A stretch of 13,008 nucleotides of DNA, taken from the NCBI GenBank assembly GCA_025201705.1, contig MU617450.1, positions 1 to 13,008 of the forward strand. The letters are read 5' to 3'. The position numbers and the translations under genes are program-made. This DNA comes from Dissophora ornata. Its lineage: Eukaryota; Mortierellomycota; Mortierellomycetes; Mortierellales; Mortierellaceae. This document shows, piece by piece, positions 1-7,324 of this stretch. Below the pieces are notes generated by a model. That model saw only the letters and a list, made by a program, of their open reading frames with translations. It did no database searches and had not been told where the DNA came from. Numbering within the stretch: the stretch's first letter is position 1; every line of letters starts with the position of its first letter.

Positions 1-95
1 GTTGATGATGTTAATGAGGGAGTGTAATTCGAATACCAAGATTACAGCTTGGTTTGAGCGGAAGAGGAAGTGGAAGAAAATAAAGTTGAGAGCAG
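1..95 (+). repeat. Exact 95-bp terminal direct repeat, left copy
   Basis: Bases 1-95 are identical to bases 12914-13008, the last bases of the window. The homologous stretch of unit 3 (from 6430) differs at about 12 of 95 positions, so this identity is well above that seen between units. The prefix and suffix overlap perfectly, so the window can be closed into a ring of 12,913 bp. Whether this is a real circle, a recent duplication or an assembly loop is treated under findings. Confidence 0.97.
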
Positions 96-500
96 AAACG
101 CCGCTGTGGATGTAGCCGAGTTCAAGTATGCTGAACGGATGGCGTGCTGCCGACACCCTAGCATATGATTGATTGGCAACGGTAATGACATTAGCGCAGG
201 GATACATGTGGCTATGATTGTCAATGGTGGAGGTGCGACGGGCTTCAGTGTAACTGAGAACAGCCTCAATAATGGCAACAACGGATCGGCATCGGTGGTG
301 CTTCCAGGGATCAATGGTAGGTTGCAGATTTGATCTTGTCATTTGACGATATCACGCTTATGGTCCGGCATAGTTTTGACGTTGCAAAGTTTTATTTTTC
401 GTGCAACCATTGTCGCCGGTGTTAACAGATCGTTTTGATAGGAACATCGAAGTAGGTCAGTAACGCCCATGGGCTCCAGCTTCGGCCCACACATCAAGAC

Positions 501-530
501 GGACTTCATCATATAGTTTTGGTCCACCTA
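501..530 (+). promoter_or_regulatory. Conserved upstream block with 'catatagttttgg', unit 1
   Basis: A block reading 'cttcatcatatagttttggt' and then 'ccacc' sits about 435 bp before gene A. It recurs almost unchanged at 3751-3780 and 6931-6957 and, with 'atatag' changed to 'aaaaag', at 10228-10253. The AT-rich core could be promoter-related, but its distance from the ATG and the lack of transcript data make this tentative. Confidence 0.25.
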
Positions 531-533
531 ATC

Positions 534-590
534 TTTTTTTTTTTTTTCGCGTTTTCAAAACACTCGTTTCGTGTTCAGTGAAAAAAAAAA
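534..590 (+). repeat. T-run/A-run element, unit 1
   Basis: A run of 14 T (534-547) is followed after 33 bases by a run of 10 A (581-590). The two runs could pair as a hairpin or act as poly(dA:dT) tracts, which are known to exclude nucleosomes in fungal promoters. It lies about 370-430 bp before gene A. Confidence 0.8.
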
Positions 591-616
591 TATTAAAACC
601 AGCGGATCTTACATCC

Positions 617-678
617 TCGCAGATATCCAGATATTCTACAGTACAAGCGTGCACCCTGCAACCTGATCAGAACGCTCC
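617..678 (+). other. 62-bp segment kept in unit 1, deleted in unit 3
   Basis: Unit 1 reads 'acatcc', then these 62 bp, then 'aatccgattatg'. Unit 3 joins 'acatcc' directly to 'aatccgattatg' at about 7050. Both edges of the segment carry 'tcc', fitting a deletion between short repeats. Unit 4 has a diverged sequence here that keeps part of the segment. Confidence 0.65.
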
Positions 679-961
679 AATCCGATTATGAAACTCAACA
701 AAAGCGGTAGCGTGCTTTGAAGAGGCGCGCATATGAAGATGAGGAGCGTACTTGCGAATAGGCGGCGCCGATTTTCAATGTCCTGAGTTAGACACAGAGC
801 TTTGCGGGTGAATTGTGAGTCTACATGCCAGAGACGGCTACAAAAATAAAAAACTCTGGGATTGGACGCATGGACCAGCCCCTTTTATTTTGTCGGCAGC
901 AAAATGGATCGCAAAACCCCATTCCTTCCTTCCATTTAATCCATCACTTCTGCATTCGGAC

Positions 962-2443
962 ATGACCAAGATCAATCCTCTCGACCAACCCGAGATCAGA
1001 CTGTTGATAGCAGAGCACCTTAAGAAGCCCGACCTTCTCCGCTGTCTTCGCGTCTGCTGGTCCTGGCATGATACATTTCTGCCTCTAATATGGGAAAACG
1101 TGTCCGTGGGCAAGTCCAGCTGGGCTCAACCATCTCCATATCAAGATTCGGTCACGCCTGAGGTTCTGCGCTCCCACAACCACCTCATCAAGGATCTCCA
1201 CATCGTTGACTGGTCAGGGAAATACCCCTTAGCCTTCCCTCGGATACAGATATTGGATTTCCATCATAACAATGGCGGGGCACCTTCTGCAGCGAAATGC
1301 CTAGCGCCATTAATCAGGCTGAACCAGTCTTTAGTCAAGTTACACCTCTGGGACTTTGGTAATGGCATTGACCATCAGGTGTGGAAAGTATTGTTGAAAC
1401 TTCCACATCTGAGAGAACTGAGCCTGGGAAGGTCCATTATTCAAGAGGACGACACTGTCAGGTTCTGGACAATCTGCGAAAATCTAGAGAGTCTCCTGCT
1501 CGAGCGTGTATCATTTCCTAAAGGGACCACTCCCCATGACTTAATGTGTTTCCGGAATATACGGAAATTGCAACTGTACCGTGCTGACGGTATGAAGGTT
1601 GAAGGACAGTTCCGTTTTATCTCTGCATGCCCGAACCTGGAAGACCTTGCATGGTCCTATTTTTTAACCGTACATTCGGCTGGTGGCCTAGAGGACAACA
1701 AAGTCGTGGTAGATCATTATTTCGTAGAGTTTGCTAAAGAGGTTGGACGCAAGAGGTGGCCAAGACTGGCGAGCTTGAAGATGGATGGACAATGGTCGGA
1801 AAAGGACACGTGCTTGATCATTGAGGGGATGCAGCGCGTTAAAAAAATCGATTTGGGCTATAGGTTCGGCCCTCTTGCCTTCCAGGCTCTACAACGTCAT
1901 TTCAACAACCTTGTGGAACTGGAGGTTAAAACCAATAGCGAGGTGGCCTCCAAACTGCTTCAGAACATCATGTGTTCATGTCCAGCATTGAAGAAGCTCC
2001 AAGGAGGCAGTGTTCTGGCTAAGGACGTTGTAGAAGGGAAGCCTTGGGTTTGTCTATCGTTGGAGAGTTTGAGCATCTGCTTCATATTCAGTAATACGGA
2101 ACGGCACCTTCAACCGTTGATCTTCGAGTGCCTGGCTAAACTAACGCGACTTGAACAGCTTTACTCTGGGGCTGTCGGAACTCATTTTCAGGAAAAATAC
2201 CAGTTTCGGCTGCAGTTTCGGCTACAGAGTGGTCTCGATGCTCTATCTGGTTTATGGCGGATGGTTTCCTTCAGCGTTTGCGACTATGAGTTCTTAGGTG
2301 AGGATGAGCTACGGTGGATGCTGGTCCACTGGAAAGAACTCATATCAATCACTGCAAACATGGACATTGACGACCTTACGAGAACCGAGCTCGAGAATCT
2401 GTTCAAATCCCGCGGTATCAAACTTTGGCGTTACAGTATATAA
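962..2443 (+). CDS. F-box/LRR protein A, 493 aa
   Basis: Predicted substrate receptor of an SCF ubiquitin ligase. The F-box (about residues 4-50) begins 'INPLDQPEI', the L-x-x-P-E-I form of the F-box start, and has conserved Trp at 33, 35 and 44; in the family it binds Skp1. Residues 75-430 are irregular leucine-rich repeats, for example 'LVKLHLWDF' (124-132), 'LPHLRELSLG' (147-156), 'CENLESLLLE' (172-181), 'CPNLEDLAW' (223-231) and 'LSLESLSI' (365-372). The tail has 'LGEDELRWMLVHWKEL' (445-460). The frame is open back to 809, but that stretch contains no ATG; 962 is its first ATG, matches the start forced in gene B, and has G at -3. Private features are 'FRLQFRLQ' (415-422) where paralogues read 'PVPLQFRLQ', and a longer end ('WRYSI'). 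No intron is needed. Targets are unknown. No signal peptide or membrane segment was seen. Confidence 0.87.
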   Translation: MTKINPLDQPEIRLLIAEHLKKPDLLRCLRVCWSWHDTFLPLIWENVSVGKSSWAQPSPYQDSVTPEVLRSHNHLIKDLHIVDWSGKYPLAFPRIQILDFHHNNGGAPSAAKCLAPLIRLNQSLVKLHLWDFGNGIDHQVWKVLLKLPHLRELSLGRSIIQEDDTVRFWTICENLESLLLERVSFPKGTTPHDLMCFRNIRKLQLYRADGMKVEGQFRFISACPNLEDLAWSYFLTVHSAGGLEDNKVVVDHYFVEFAKEVGRKRWPRLASLKMDGQWSEKDTCLIIEGMQRVKKIDLGYRFGPLAFQALQRHFNNLVELEVKTNSEVASKLLQNIMCSCPALKKLQGGSVLAKDVVEGKPWVCLSLESLSICFIFSNTERHLQPLIFECLAKLTRLEQLYSGAVGTHFQEKYQFRLQFRLQSGLDALSGLWRMVSFSVCDYEFLGEDELRWMLVHWKELISITANMDIDDLTRTELENLFKSRGIKLWRYSI

Positions 2444-3265
2444 ATCTCTAAACATACACCAGCATTCGTGACTACCTAATGGACTACAAATGAACATCTA
2501 TGACGATAAAGGCTATCAACAACGGGAGTCATTTCTTACTCCATCTCGCGGTATCATCCCGACCCCACCACAACCATAGGCGAACGGAGATATGCAAAAG
2601 TCCTGGATCTGTGCAGAGTGGGTGTCTGGATACTTCTCTAACTATTCGTACTTCGTTCAACAATCTTAAACTTCTTTGGACTTTGTCTTAGTGCAGCGGG
2701 AGAGGATCTTTCTGCCATATCACTTTTTTTCAAGTATTGTGCTTCCTACGCATCTGTGTCACAAAATACCACTTCAGGATATTAGAGCTACGGCCGAAGG
2801 AGTCTCTCTCACATTTTCCTGACTAAGGAGTTTTAATTGCGGCATAAATGTTTTGCGACCTGTGGCAATTGTGGCTACCTTGTCTCCATGTCTAGTCGAA
2901 AAGTTGCGTCCTGCGTGTCGGCGATAAAAGTGGCATCTTGTTTTTTATATGTACTGTCGCCAGGAAGATATTCGACCGATTAATATCTGATTCCAAAAGC
3001 CCTGCGACGAGTTGACTTCGGATTCTGTGGATCAGTGAGTGAAAGACGTGAGGTGTGGTAGAAAAATGACCATTACATAGCAGCTCCTCTGTTGTATTTA
3101 GTATTAGGGTTGAGGCGACGATGAGCGTTTCCTCTCAGGACATCGTCAACGTTAGGCGGGTACTCGAGGAAAACAGCATATCTCAAAAGTCAAGTGTGCA
3201 AAGTGAATTGTGCCGCACGATTCTCACCACTAGCCAAAAGTCGTACGCACTTCTGCATTGTTAAA
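2444..3265. other. 3' spacer of unit 1, no supported gene
   Basis: This stretch should carry the 3' UTR and terminator of gene A and then the distal spacer. No clear AATAAA was seen after the stop. A 63-residue frame from 2500 starts 'MTIKAINNG' and recurs in unit 2. A 47-residue frame with an ATG at 3121 ('SVSSQDIV..') ends at 3264 and has relatives in all units. Comparing this frame between units 1 and 3, I count about 9 replacement and 3 silent changes, which gives no sign of protein-level constraint. Confidence 0.7.
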
Positions 3266-3750
3266 GTTGATATACAGTTGATAACGTAGATTGAGGGAGT
3301 GTAATTTAAAAGTATAAAGGACAGAGATTACAGCTTGGTTTGGGCAGAGGAGGAAGGAAAATAAAGTTGAAGGCAGCAACGCCGCTGTGGATGCAGCCGA
3401 GGTCAAGCATGCTGAACGGATGGCGTGCTGCCGACACACCAGTATATGATTGATCGGCAAGGTCAATGACAACGGCTCAGGGGTACATGTAGTTATGATG
3501 ACCAATGGTGGAGGTGCGACGGGTTTTAGTGTAACTGAGAACAACCTCAATAATGGCATCAACGGATCGGCGTCGGTGGTGCTTCCAGGGATCAATGGTA
3601 GGTTGCGCTTACGGTCGGGCATAGTTTTGACGTTGCAAAATTTAATTTTCGTGCCGCCATTGTTGCTAGCGTTAACAGATCGTTTGGATAGGAACATAGA
3701 AGTAGGTGAGTAAGGCCCAAGGACTCCAGCTTCGGCCCATGGATCCATAC

Positions 3751-3780
3751 GGGCTTCATCATATAGTTTTGGTCCACCCA
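3751..3780 (+). promoter_or_regulatory. Conserved upstream block with 'catatagttttgg', unit 2
   Basis: Same block as at 501-530. It lies closer to its gene (about 260 bp) because the T-run/A-run element and nearby sequence are absent from this unit. Confidence 0.25.
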
Positions 3781-3904
3781 AACGAAAGAGGTCGAGTAAT
3801 TTGAAGAGACACGCATATGAAGATGCGGAATGCACTTGCGTCTAGATGACTGAAAAACTCAAATAAAAAAAAAGACAGGGTTTGGACGCCCCTTTTATTT
3901 TGTG

Positions 3905-3996
3905 GACACGACTGTCACTCTTCAGAAGGATAAAAACCTCAAAGAGGGATGAGAGGGATACGAGGGACAAGAGAGACCAGACGCATTAATAAACAA
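3905..3996 (+). other. Unit 2-specific segment before gene B
   Basis: After 'ccttttattttgtgg', which is shared with the other units, unit 2 has about 90 bp with no counterpart elsewhere in the window. Homology resumes at 'ccattccttcc' near the ATG. It is purine-rich and includes a small 9-bp repeat. No coding sequence was seen in it. It replaces the last part of the leader that the other genes share. Confidence 0.6.
3944..3979 (+). repeat. 9-bp minisatellite, about 4 copies
   Basis: Successive 9-mers read gagggatga, gagggatac, gagggacaa and gagagacca. The array is imperfect and lies inside the unit 2-specific segment just upstream of gene B. Confidence 0.75.
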
Positions 3997-4040
3997 AGGG
4001 GCCATTCCTTCCATCTAATCCACCACCTCAGCATTCGGTC

Positions 4041-5495
4041 ATGAGCAACATCAATCCCCTCGACCTACTCGAGATCAGACTGTCAATAGCGGAGCACCTC
4101 AAGAAACCCGACCTTCTCCGCTGTCTTCGCGTCTGCTGGTCCTGGCACGATACATTCTTGCCTCTTGTATGGGAAAACGTGTCCGTTGGCAAGTCCAGCT
4201 GGGCTCGACCATCTCCATCTCAAGATTCGCTCACGCCTGAGCTTCTGCACTCCCACAGCCACCTCATCAAGGATCTCCACATCGTTAGCTGGTCAGGGAA
4301 CTACCCCATAACCTTCCCTCGGATACAGACATTGGATTTCAATGGCGCAACGCCTTCTCTAGAATACCTAGAGCCATTAATCAGGCTGAACCAGCCTTTA
4401 GTCAAGTTAAACCTCTGGAACCTCGATAATGGCATTGACTATCGGCTGTGGAAAGCGTTACAGAAACTTCCACATATGAGAGAGCTGAGCCTGGGAATGT
4501 CCAGTATTCAAGAGGACGACATTGTCAGGTTCTGGACAATCTGCGAAAATCTAGAAAGTCTGCTACTGGAGCACGTAACATTTCCTCAAGGGACCACTCC
4601 CCATGCCTCCATGTGTTTCCGGAAAATATGGAAATTGCAGATGTGCTACGTGAGCGGTATGGAGGAGGAAGAACAATTCCGGTTTATCTCTGCATGTCCG
4701 AACCTGGAAGACCTTGCGTGGGGCTATTCTTCAAGCATAGAATCGGATGATGGCCTTGAGGGCGACGGAGCTATGGGAAGCGCATATTTTGAAGAGTTCG
4801 CCAAAGAAGTTGGACGCAAGAGGTGGCCAAGACTGGCGAGCTTGACGATGGGTGTACAATGGACGGAAGAGGACATGTACTTGATCATCGAGGGGATGCA
4901 GCGTGTTGTAAAGATAGATTTGTACGATGCGTTTGGCCCTCTTACCTTCCAGGCTCTACAGCGTCATTTCAAGAACCTTGTGAAGCTGCAGGTCGAAACC
5001 AGTAGCGAGGTGGCCTCCAAACTGCTTCAGAACATCATGTGTTCTTGTCCAGCATTGAAGAAGCTCGAAGGAGGCAGTGTTCTGGCCAAGGACGTTATAG
5101 AAGGGAAGCCTTGGGTTTGTCTATCGTTGGAGAGTTTGAGCATCTGCTTCATGTTTAGTAATACGGAACAGCACCTTCAACCGTTGATCTTTGAGTGCTT
5201 GGCCAAACTAAAACGACTTAAACACCTTTACTCTGGGTCTGTCAGAGCGCCTTTTCACGAAAAATACCCGGTTCCGCTGCAGTTTCGTCTTCAGAGTGGT
5301 CTCACTGCTCTATCTAGTTTATGGCGGATGGTATCATTCGCCGCTAGCCAGAGTAAGTGCTTGGGTGAGGATGAGCTACGGTGGATGCTGGTCCACTGGA
5401 AAGAACTCACATCAGTCACTGCAAACTTGGACATTGATGAAGTTACGAGAACCGAGCTCAAGAATCTGTTCCAATCCTGCGGTATCAATCTTTAG
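4041..5495 (+). CDS. F-box/LRR protein B, 484 aa
   Basis: Paralogue of protein A with the same layout: F-box at 4-50, LRR region about 75-425, tail 'LGEDELRWMLVHWKEL'. The start is firm: an in-frame TAA lies about 50 bp upstream with no ATG between it and 4041, so this gene fixes the start for the other three. The F-box is the most diverged of the set, reading 'INPLDLLEI' with Leu replacing the usual Pro of the L-x-x-P motif, which could weaken Skp1 binding (inference). The segment after 'LDF' at residue 100 is 4 residues shorter than in A and D, as in C. The last codons are lost: where A and C have TGG after 'aaactt', B has TAG, so the protein ends '..GINL'. Its promoter region differs from the other units. 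Function in ubiquitin-dependent turnover is inferred from the family. Confidence 0.87.
   Translation: MSNINPLDLLEIRLSIAEHLKKPDLLRCLRVCWSWHDTFLPLVWENVSVGKSSWARPSPSQDSLTPELLHSHSHLIKDLHIVSWSGNYPITFPRIQTLDFNGATPSLEYLEPLIRLNQPLVKLNLWNLDNGIDYRLWKALQKLPHMRELSLGMSSIQEDDIVRFWTICENLESLLLEHVTFPQGTTPHASMCFRKIWKLQMCYVSGMEEEEQFRFISACPNLEDLAWGYSSSIESDDGLEGDGAMGSAYFEEFAKEVGRKRWPRLASLTMGVQWTEEDMYLIIEGMQRVVKIDLYDAFGPLTFQALQRHFKNLVKLQVETSSEVASKLLQNIMCSCPALKKLEGGSVLAKDVIEGKPWVCLSLESLSICFMFSNTEQHLQPLIFECLAKLKRLKHLYSGSVRAPFHEKYPVPLQFRLQSGLTALSSLWRMVSFAASQSKCLGEDELRWMLVHWKELTSVTANLDIDEVTRTELKNLFQSCGINL
4258..4577 (+). repeat. Near-identical tract shared with gene C (probable gene conversion)
   Basis: These 320 bp of gene B match 7542-7861 of gene C except at 4311 (a/g) and 4440 (t/a). 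The 217 bp upstream differ at 21 positions, and roughly 16 differences fall in the 300 bp downstream. A sharp identity plateau inside a diverged paralogue pair is the usual mark of recent gene conversion. Confidence 0.75.
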
Positions 5496-6418
5496 CGTCT
5501 TTAAATAAATCTCTTTCAGAGAACTAAACATATGCCATCAACCATCATCTGCGACTACCTAATTGACTGCAAATGAACATCTATGACGATAAAGGCTATC
5601 AACAACGGGAGCCATTTCTTGCTCCATCTCGCGGTTTCATCCCGACCCCACCACAACCATAGGCGAATGGAGATATGCAAAAGTTCCGGATATGTGCAGA
5701 GTGGGTGTCTGGACACTTCTCCAGCTATTCGTACTTCGTTCAACAATCATAAACTCCTTTGGACTTTGTCTTAGTGCATCGGGACTGAATCTTTCTGCCA
5801 TAACACTTTTTTTCAAATATTCAAATGTGCTTCCTACGAATCTGTGCCACAAAATACCAATTCAGAATATTAGAGTCACGGCCGGAGGAGTCTCTCTCAC
5901 ACTTTCCTGACTGAGGAGTATTGATTACGGCATAAATATTTTGCAACACCTGTGGCAATTATGTCTACCTTATTTCCATGTCTAGTCGAAAAGTGTGAAA
6001 GCTCTCCTGCTATAGTCCGTGCAAAGTGGACTGCCTGATGATGTTAAGTTGTGTCCTGCGTCTCGGCCAAAAAAAAAGCGGCATCCAGAGATGCTAATAG
6101 TCCAGACCCAATTTGCCTGACATCTTGTTTCTCATATGTATTAACATTGTCGCCAGGAAGATATTCGACCAAATCTGATTCCAAAAGTCGTGCGACGAGC
6201 TGACTGTGAGGTGTGGTAGAGAAATGTTCATTGCATCACAGCTCCTCGGTTTTATTTAGTATTTCAGTTGAGGGGACGAGGAACGTTTCCTCTCAGGACA
6301 TTGTCCACGTTGGGCGGGTACTTGAAGAAAACAGCGTATTTCAAAAGTCAAGTGTGTGCAGTGGACTGTGCGACACGATTCTCGCCACTAGCCAGAAGTC
6401 GTATGCACTTTTGTTAGA
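5496..6418. other. 3' spacer of unit 2, no supported gene
   Basis: It contains the putative 3' end of gene B with an AATAAA at 5504, followed by the conserved 'gataaaggctatcaacaac' stretch and distal spacer. Relative to units 1 and 3 it lacks about 32 bp before 'gaggtgtgg' (near 6207). The short frame that starts with ATG in the other units ('..VSSQDIVHVGRVLEEN') has AGG at 6279-6281 in place of that ATG, so it cannot start there. No RNA gene was recognised. Confidence 0.7.
5504..5509 (+). terminator. Possible polyadenylation signal of gene B
   Basis: An AATAAA lies 9 bp after the TAG stop of gene B. Units 1, 3 and 4 do not have it at the same place. Fungal poly(A) signals are loose and this one is very close to the stop, so the call is weak. 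Confidence 0.2.
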
Positions 6419-6930
6419 GTTGATATATAGTTGATGATGTTGATGAGGGAGTGTAATTCGAATGCGAAGATTGTAGCTTAGTTCGAGCGGAAGGGAAAGT
6501 CGAGGAAAATAAAATTGAGAGCAGCAACGCCGCTGTGGATGTAGCCGAGGTCAAGTATGCTGAACGGATAGCGTGCTGCCGACACCCTAGTATATGATTG
6601 ATTGGTAACGGCAATGACATTGGCGCAGGGATACATGTGGCTATGATGGACAATGGTGGAGGTACGACGGGTCTAAGTGTAACTGAGAACAGCATCAATA
6701 ATGGCAACAATTGATCGGCGTCGGTGGTGCTTCCAGGGATCAATGGTAGGTTGCAGATTTGATCTTGTCATTTGACGATATCGCGCTTATGATCGGGCAT
6801 AGTTTTGACGTTGCAAATTCAATTTTTCGTGCCGCCATTGTTGCTAGCGTTAACAGATCGTTTGGATAGGAACATCGAAGTAGGTCAGTAAGGCCCATGG
6901 GCTCTAGCTTCGGCCCACGGATCAAGACGG

Positions 6931-6957
6931 GCTTCATCATATAGTTTTGGTCCACCT
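6931..6957 (+). promoter_or_regulatory. Conserved upstream block with 'catatagttttgg', unit 3
   Basis: Same block as in unit 1, immediately followed by the T-run/A-run element. Confidence 0.25.
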
Positions 6958-6966
6958 AATCTTTCC

Positions 6967-7032
6967 TTTTTTTTTCGCATTTTCAAATACTCGTTTCGTG
7001 ATTAATAAAAAAAAAAAAAAAAGAAAAAAAAA
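6967..7032 (+). repeat. T-run/A-run element, unit 3
   Basis: A run of 9 T (6967-6975) is followed by 16 A (7007-7022), one G, and 9 more A (7024-7032). It corresponds to the unit 1 element with changed run lengths, as expected of homopolymers. It lies about 290-360 bp before gene C. Confidence 0.8.
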
Positions 7033-7324
7033 CCAGCGGATCTCACATCCAATCCGATTATGAAACTCAACAAAAGCGGTAGCGTGATTAGAAGAGACGC
7101 GCATATGAAGATGAGAGAGAGTTCTTGCGAATAGGTGGAGCCGATTTTCAATGTCCTGAGTTCGATACAGAACTTTGCGAGTCTGCATCCCAGAGAGGGC
7201 TAGAAAACAAGAGACTCAGGGATTGGACGCATGGACCAGGCTCCTTATTATTTTGTCGGCAACAAAATGGATCGCAAAACTCCATTCCTTCCTTCCATTT
7301 AATCCATCACTTCTGCATTCGGAC

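Larger units (their letters stand above)
1..961. other. 5' spacer of unit 1, no supported gene
   Basis: It holds the conserved spacer start, a stretch (about 85-340) that is open in more than one frame on both strands, the conserved block at 501-530, and the T14/A10 element at 534-590. It ends with a pyrimidine-rich leader ('attccttccttccattt') just before gene A. A minus-strand ATG frame from 342 runs open to base 1. If the window is circular it would continue from 12913 to 12740, about 171 aa in all, but the same frame is stopped in units 2 and 3, so it is not called a gene. The plus frame containing 'NGGGATGFSVTENSLNNG' is also open here but has no ATG start that fits. Confidence 0.7.
1..3265 (+). 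repeat. Array unit 1 (odd type; about 10 bp short at left)
   Basis: Contains the 5' spacer (1-961), gene A (962-2443) and the 3' spacer (2444-3265). Its spacers resemble those of unit 3: both have the 'gagggagtgtaattcgaat' start, a T-run followed by an A-run upstream of the gene, and a right end reading 'ctgcattgttaaagttgata'. Relative to unit 3 it keeps a 62-bp segment at 617-678. It lacks the 'atgccatca' stretch found just after the stop codon in the other three units. Confidence 0.9.
3266..4040. other. 5' spacer of unit 2, rearranged relative to the others
   Basis: It begins with the even-type start. After 'ggtaggttgc' (ending about 3606) it lacks about 30 bp present in units 1, 3 and 4. 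After the block at 3751-3780 it goes directly to 'aacgaaagaggtcgag', with no T-run/A-run element. The segment just before gene B is private to this unit. Because of the 30-bp deletion, a minus-strand frame becomes open from an ATG at 3748 down to 3230 (172 aa). It is open over this length in this unit only, so I read it as a by-product of the deletion. Confidence 0.7.
3266..6418 (+). repeat. Array unit 2 (even type)
   Basis: Contains the 5' spacer (3266-4040), gene B (4041-5495) and the 3' spacer (5496-6418). It is the shortest unit. It lacks about 30 bp after 3606 that the other units have. It also lacks the T-run/A-run element, and it carries a private stretch at about 3905-3996. Its left start ('gattgagggag' near 3288) and right end ('ttttgttagagttgatata') match unit 4 and not units 1 or 3. 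Confidence 0.9.
6419..7324. other. 5' spacer of unit 3, no supported gene
   Basis: It has the odd-type start, the conserved block at 6931-6957 and the T9/A16 element at 6967-7032, followed by the leader of gene C. The plus-strand frame containing 'NGGGTTGLSVTENSINNGNN' is stopped by a TGA in the middle. A minus-strand ATG frame from 6771 is stopped after about 32 codons. Both are longer in unit 1 or unit 4, so neither frame is under consistent constraint. Confidence 0.7.

Noticed and set aside
815..961. Starts of gene A at 815 and gene C at 7175
   Set aside because: These codons are GTG and TTG, which are not expected nuclear starts, and the matching stretch of gene B is closed by a stop.
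2430..2500. A short intron joining the end of gene A to the downstream 'SIRDYLMDYK' frame
   Set aside because: A GT..CAG pair about 40 bp apart exists in unit 1, but it gives the wrong frame and is not conserved in the other units.
3121..3264. Short frame '..VSSQDIV..VLEEN..' ending near each unit junction (also 6213-6434, 9566-9709, 12763-12918), as a conserved small protein
   Set aside because: It is open in all four units, but in unit 2 the ATG is AGG (6279-6281), the ends differ, and units 1 and 3 differ by about 9 replacement and 3 silent changes, with no sign of protein constraint.
3230..3748. 172-aa minus-strand frame in unit 2 as a gene
   Set aside because: It is open at this length only because of a 30-bp deletion private to unit 2, and the matching sequences in the other units are interrupted. 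Longer versions need a GTG start.
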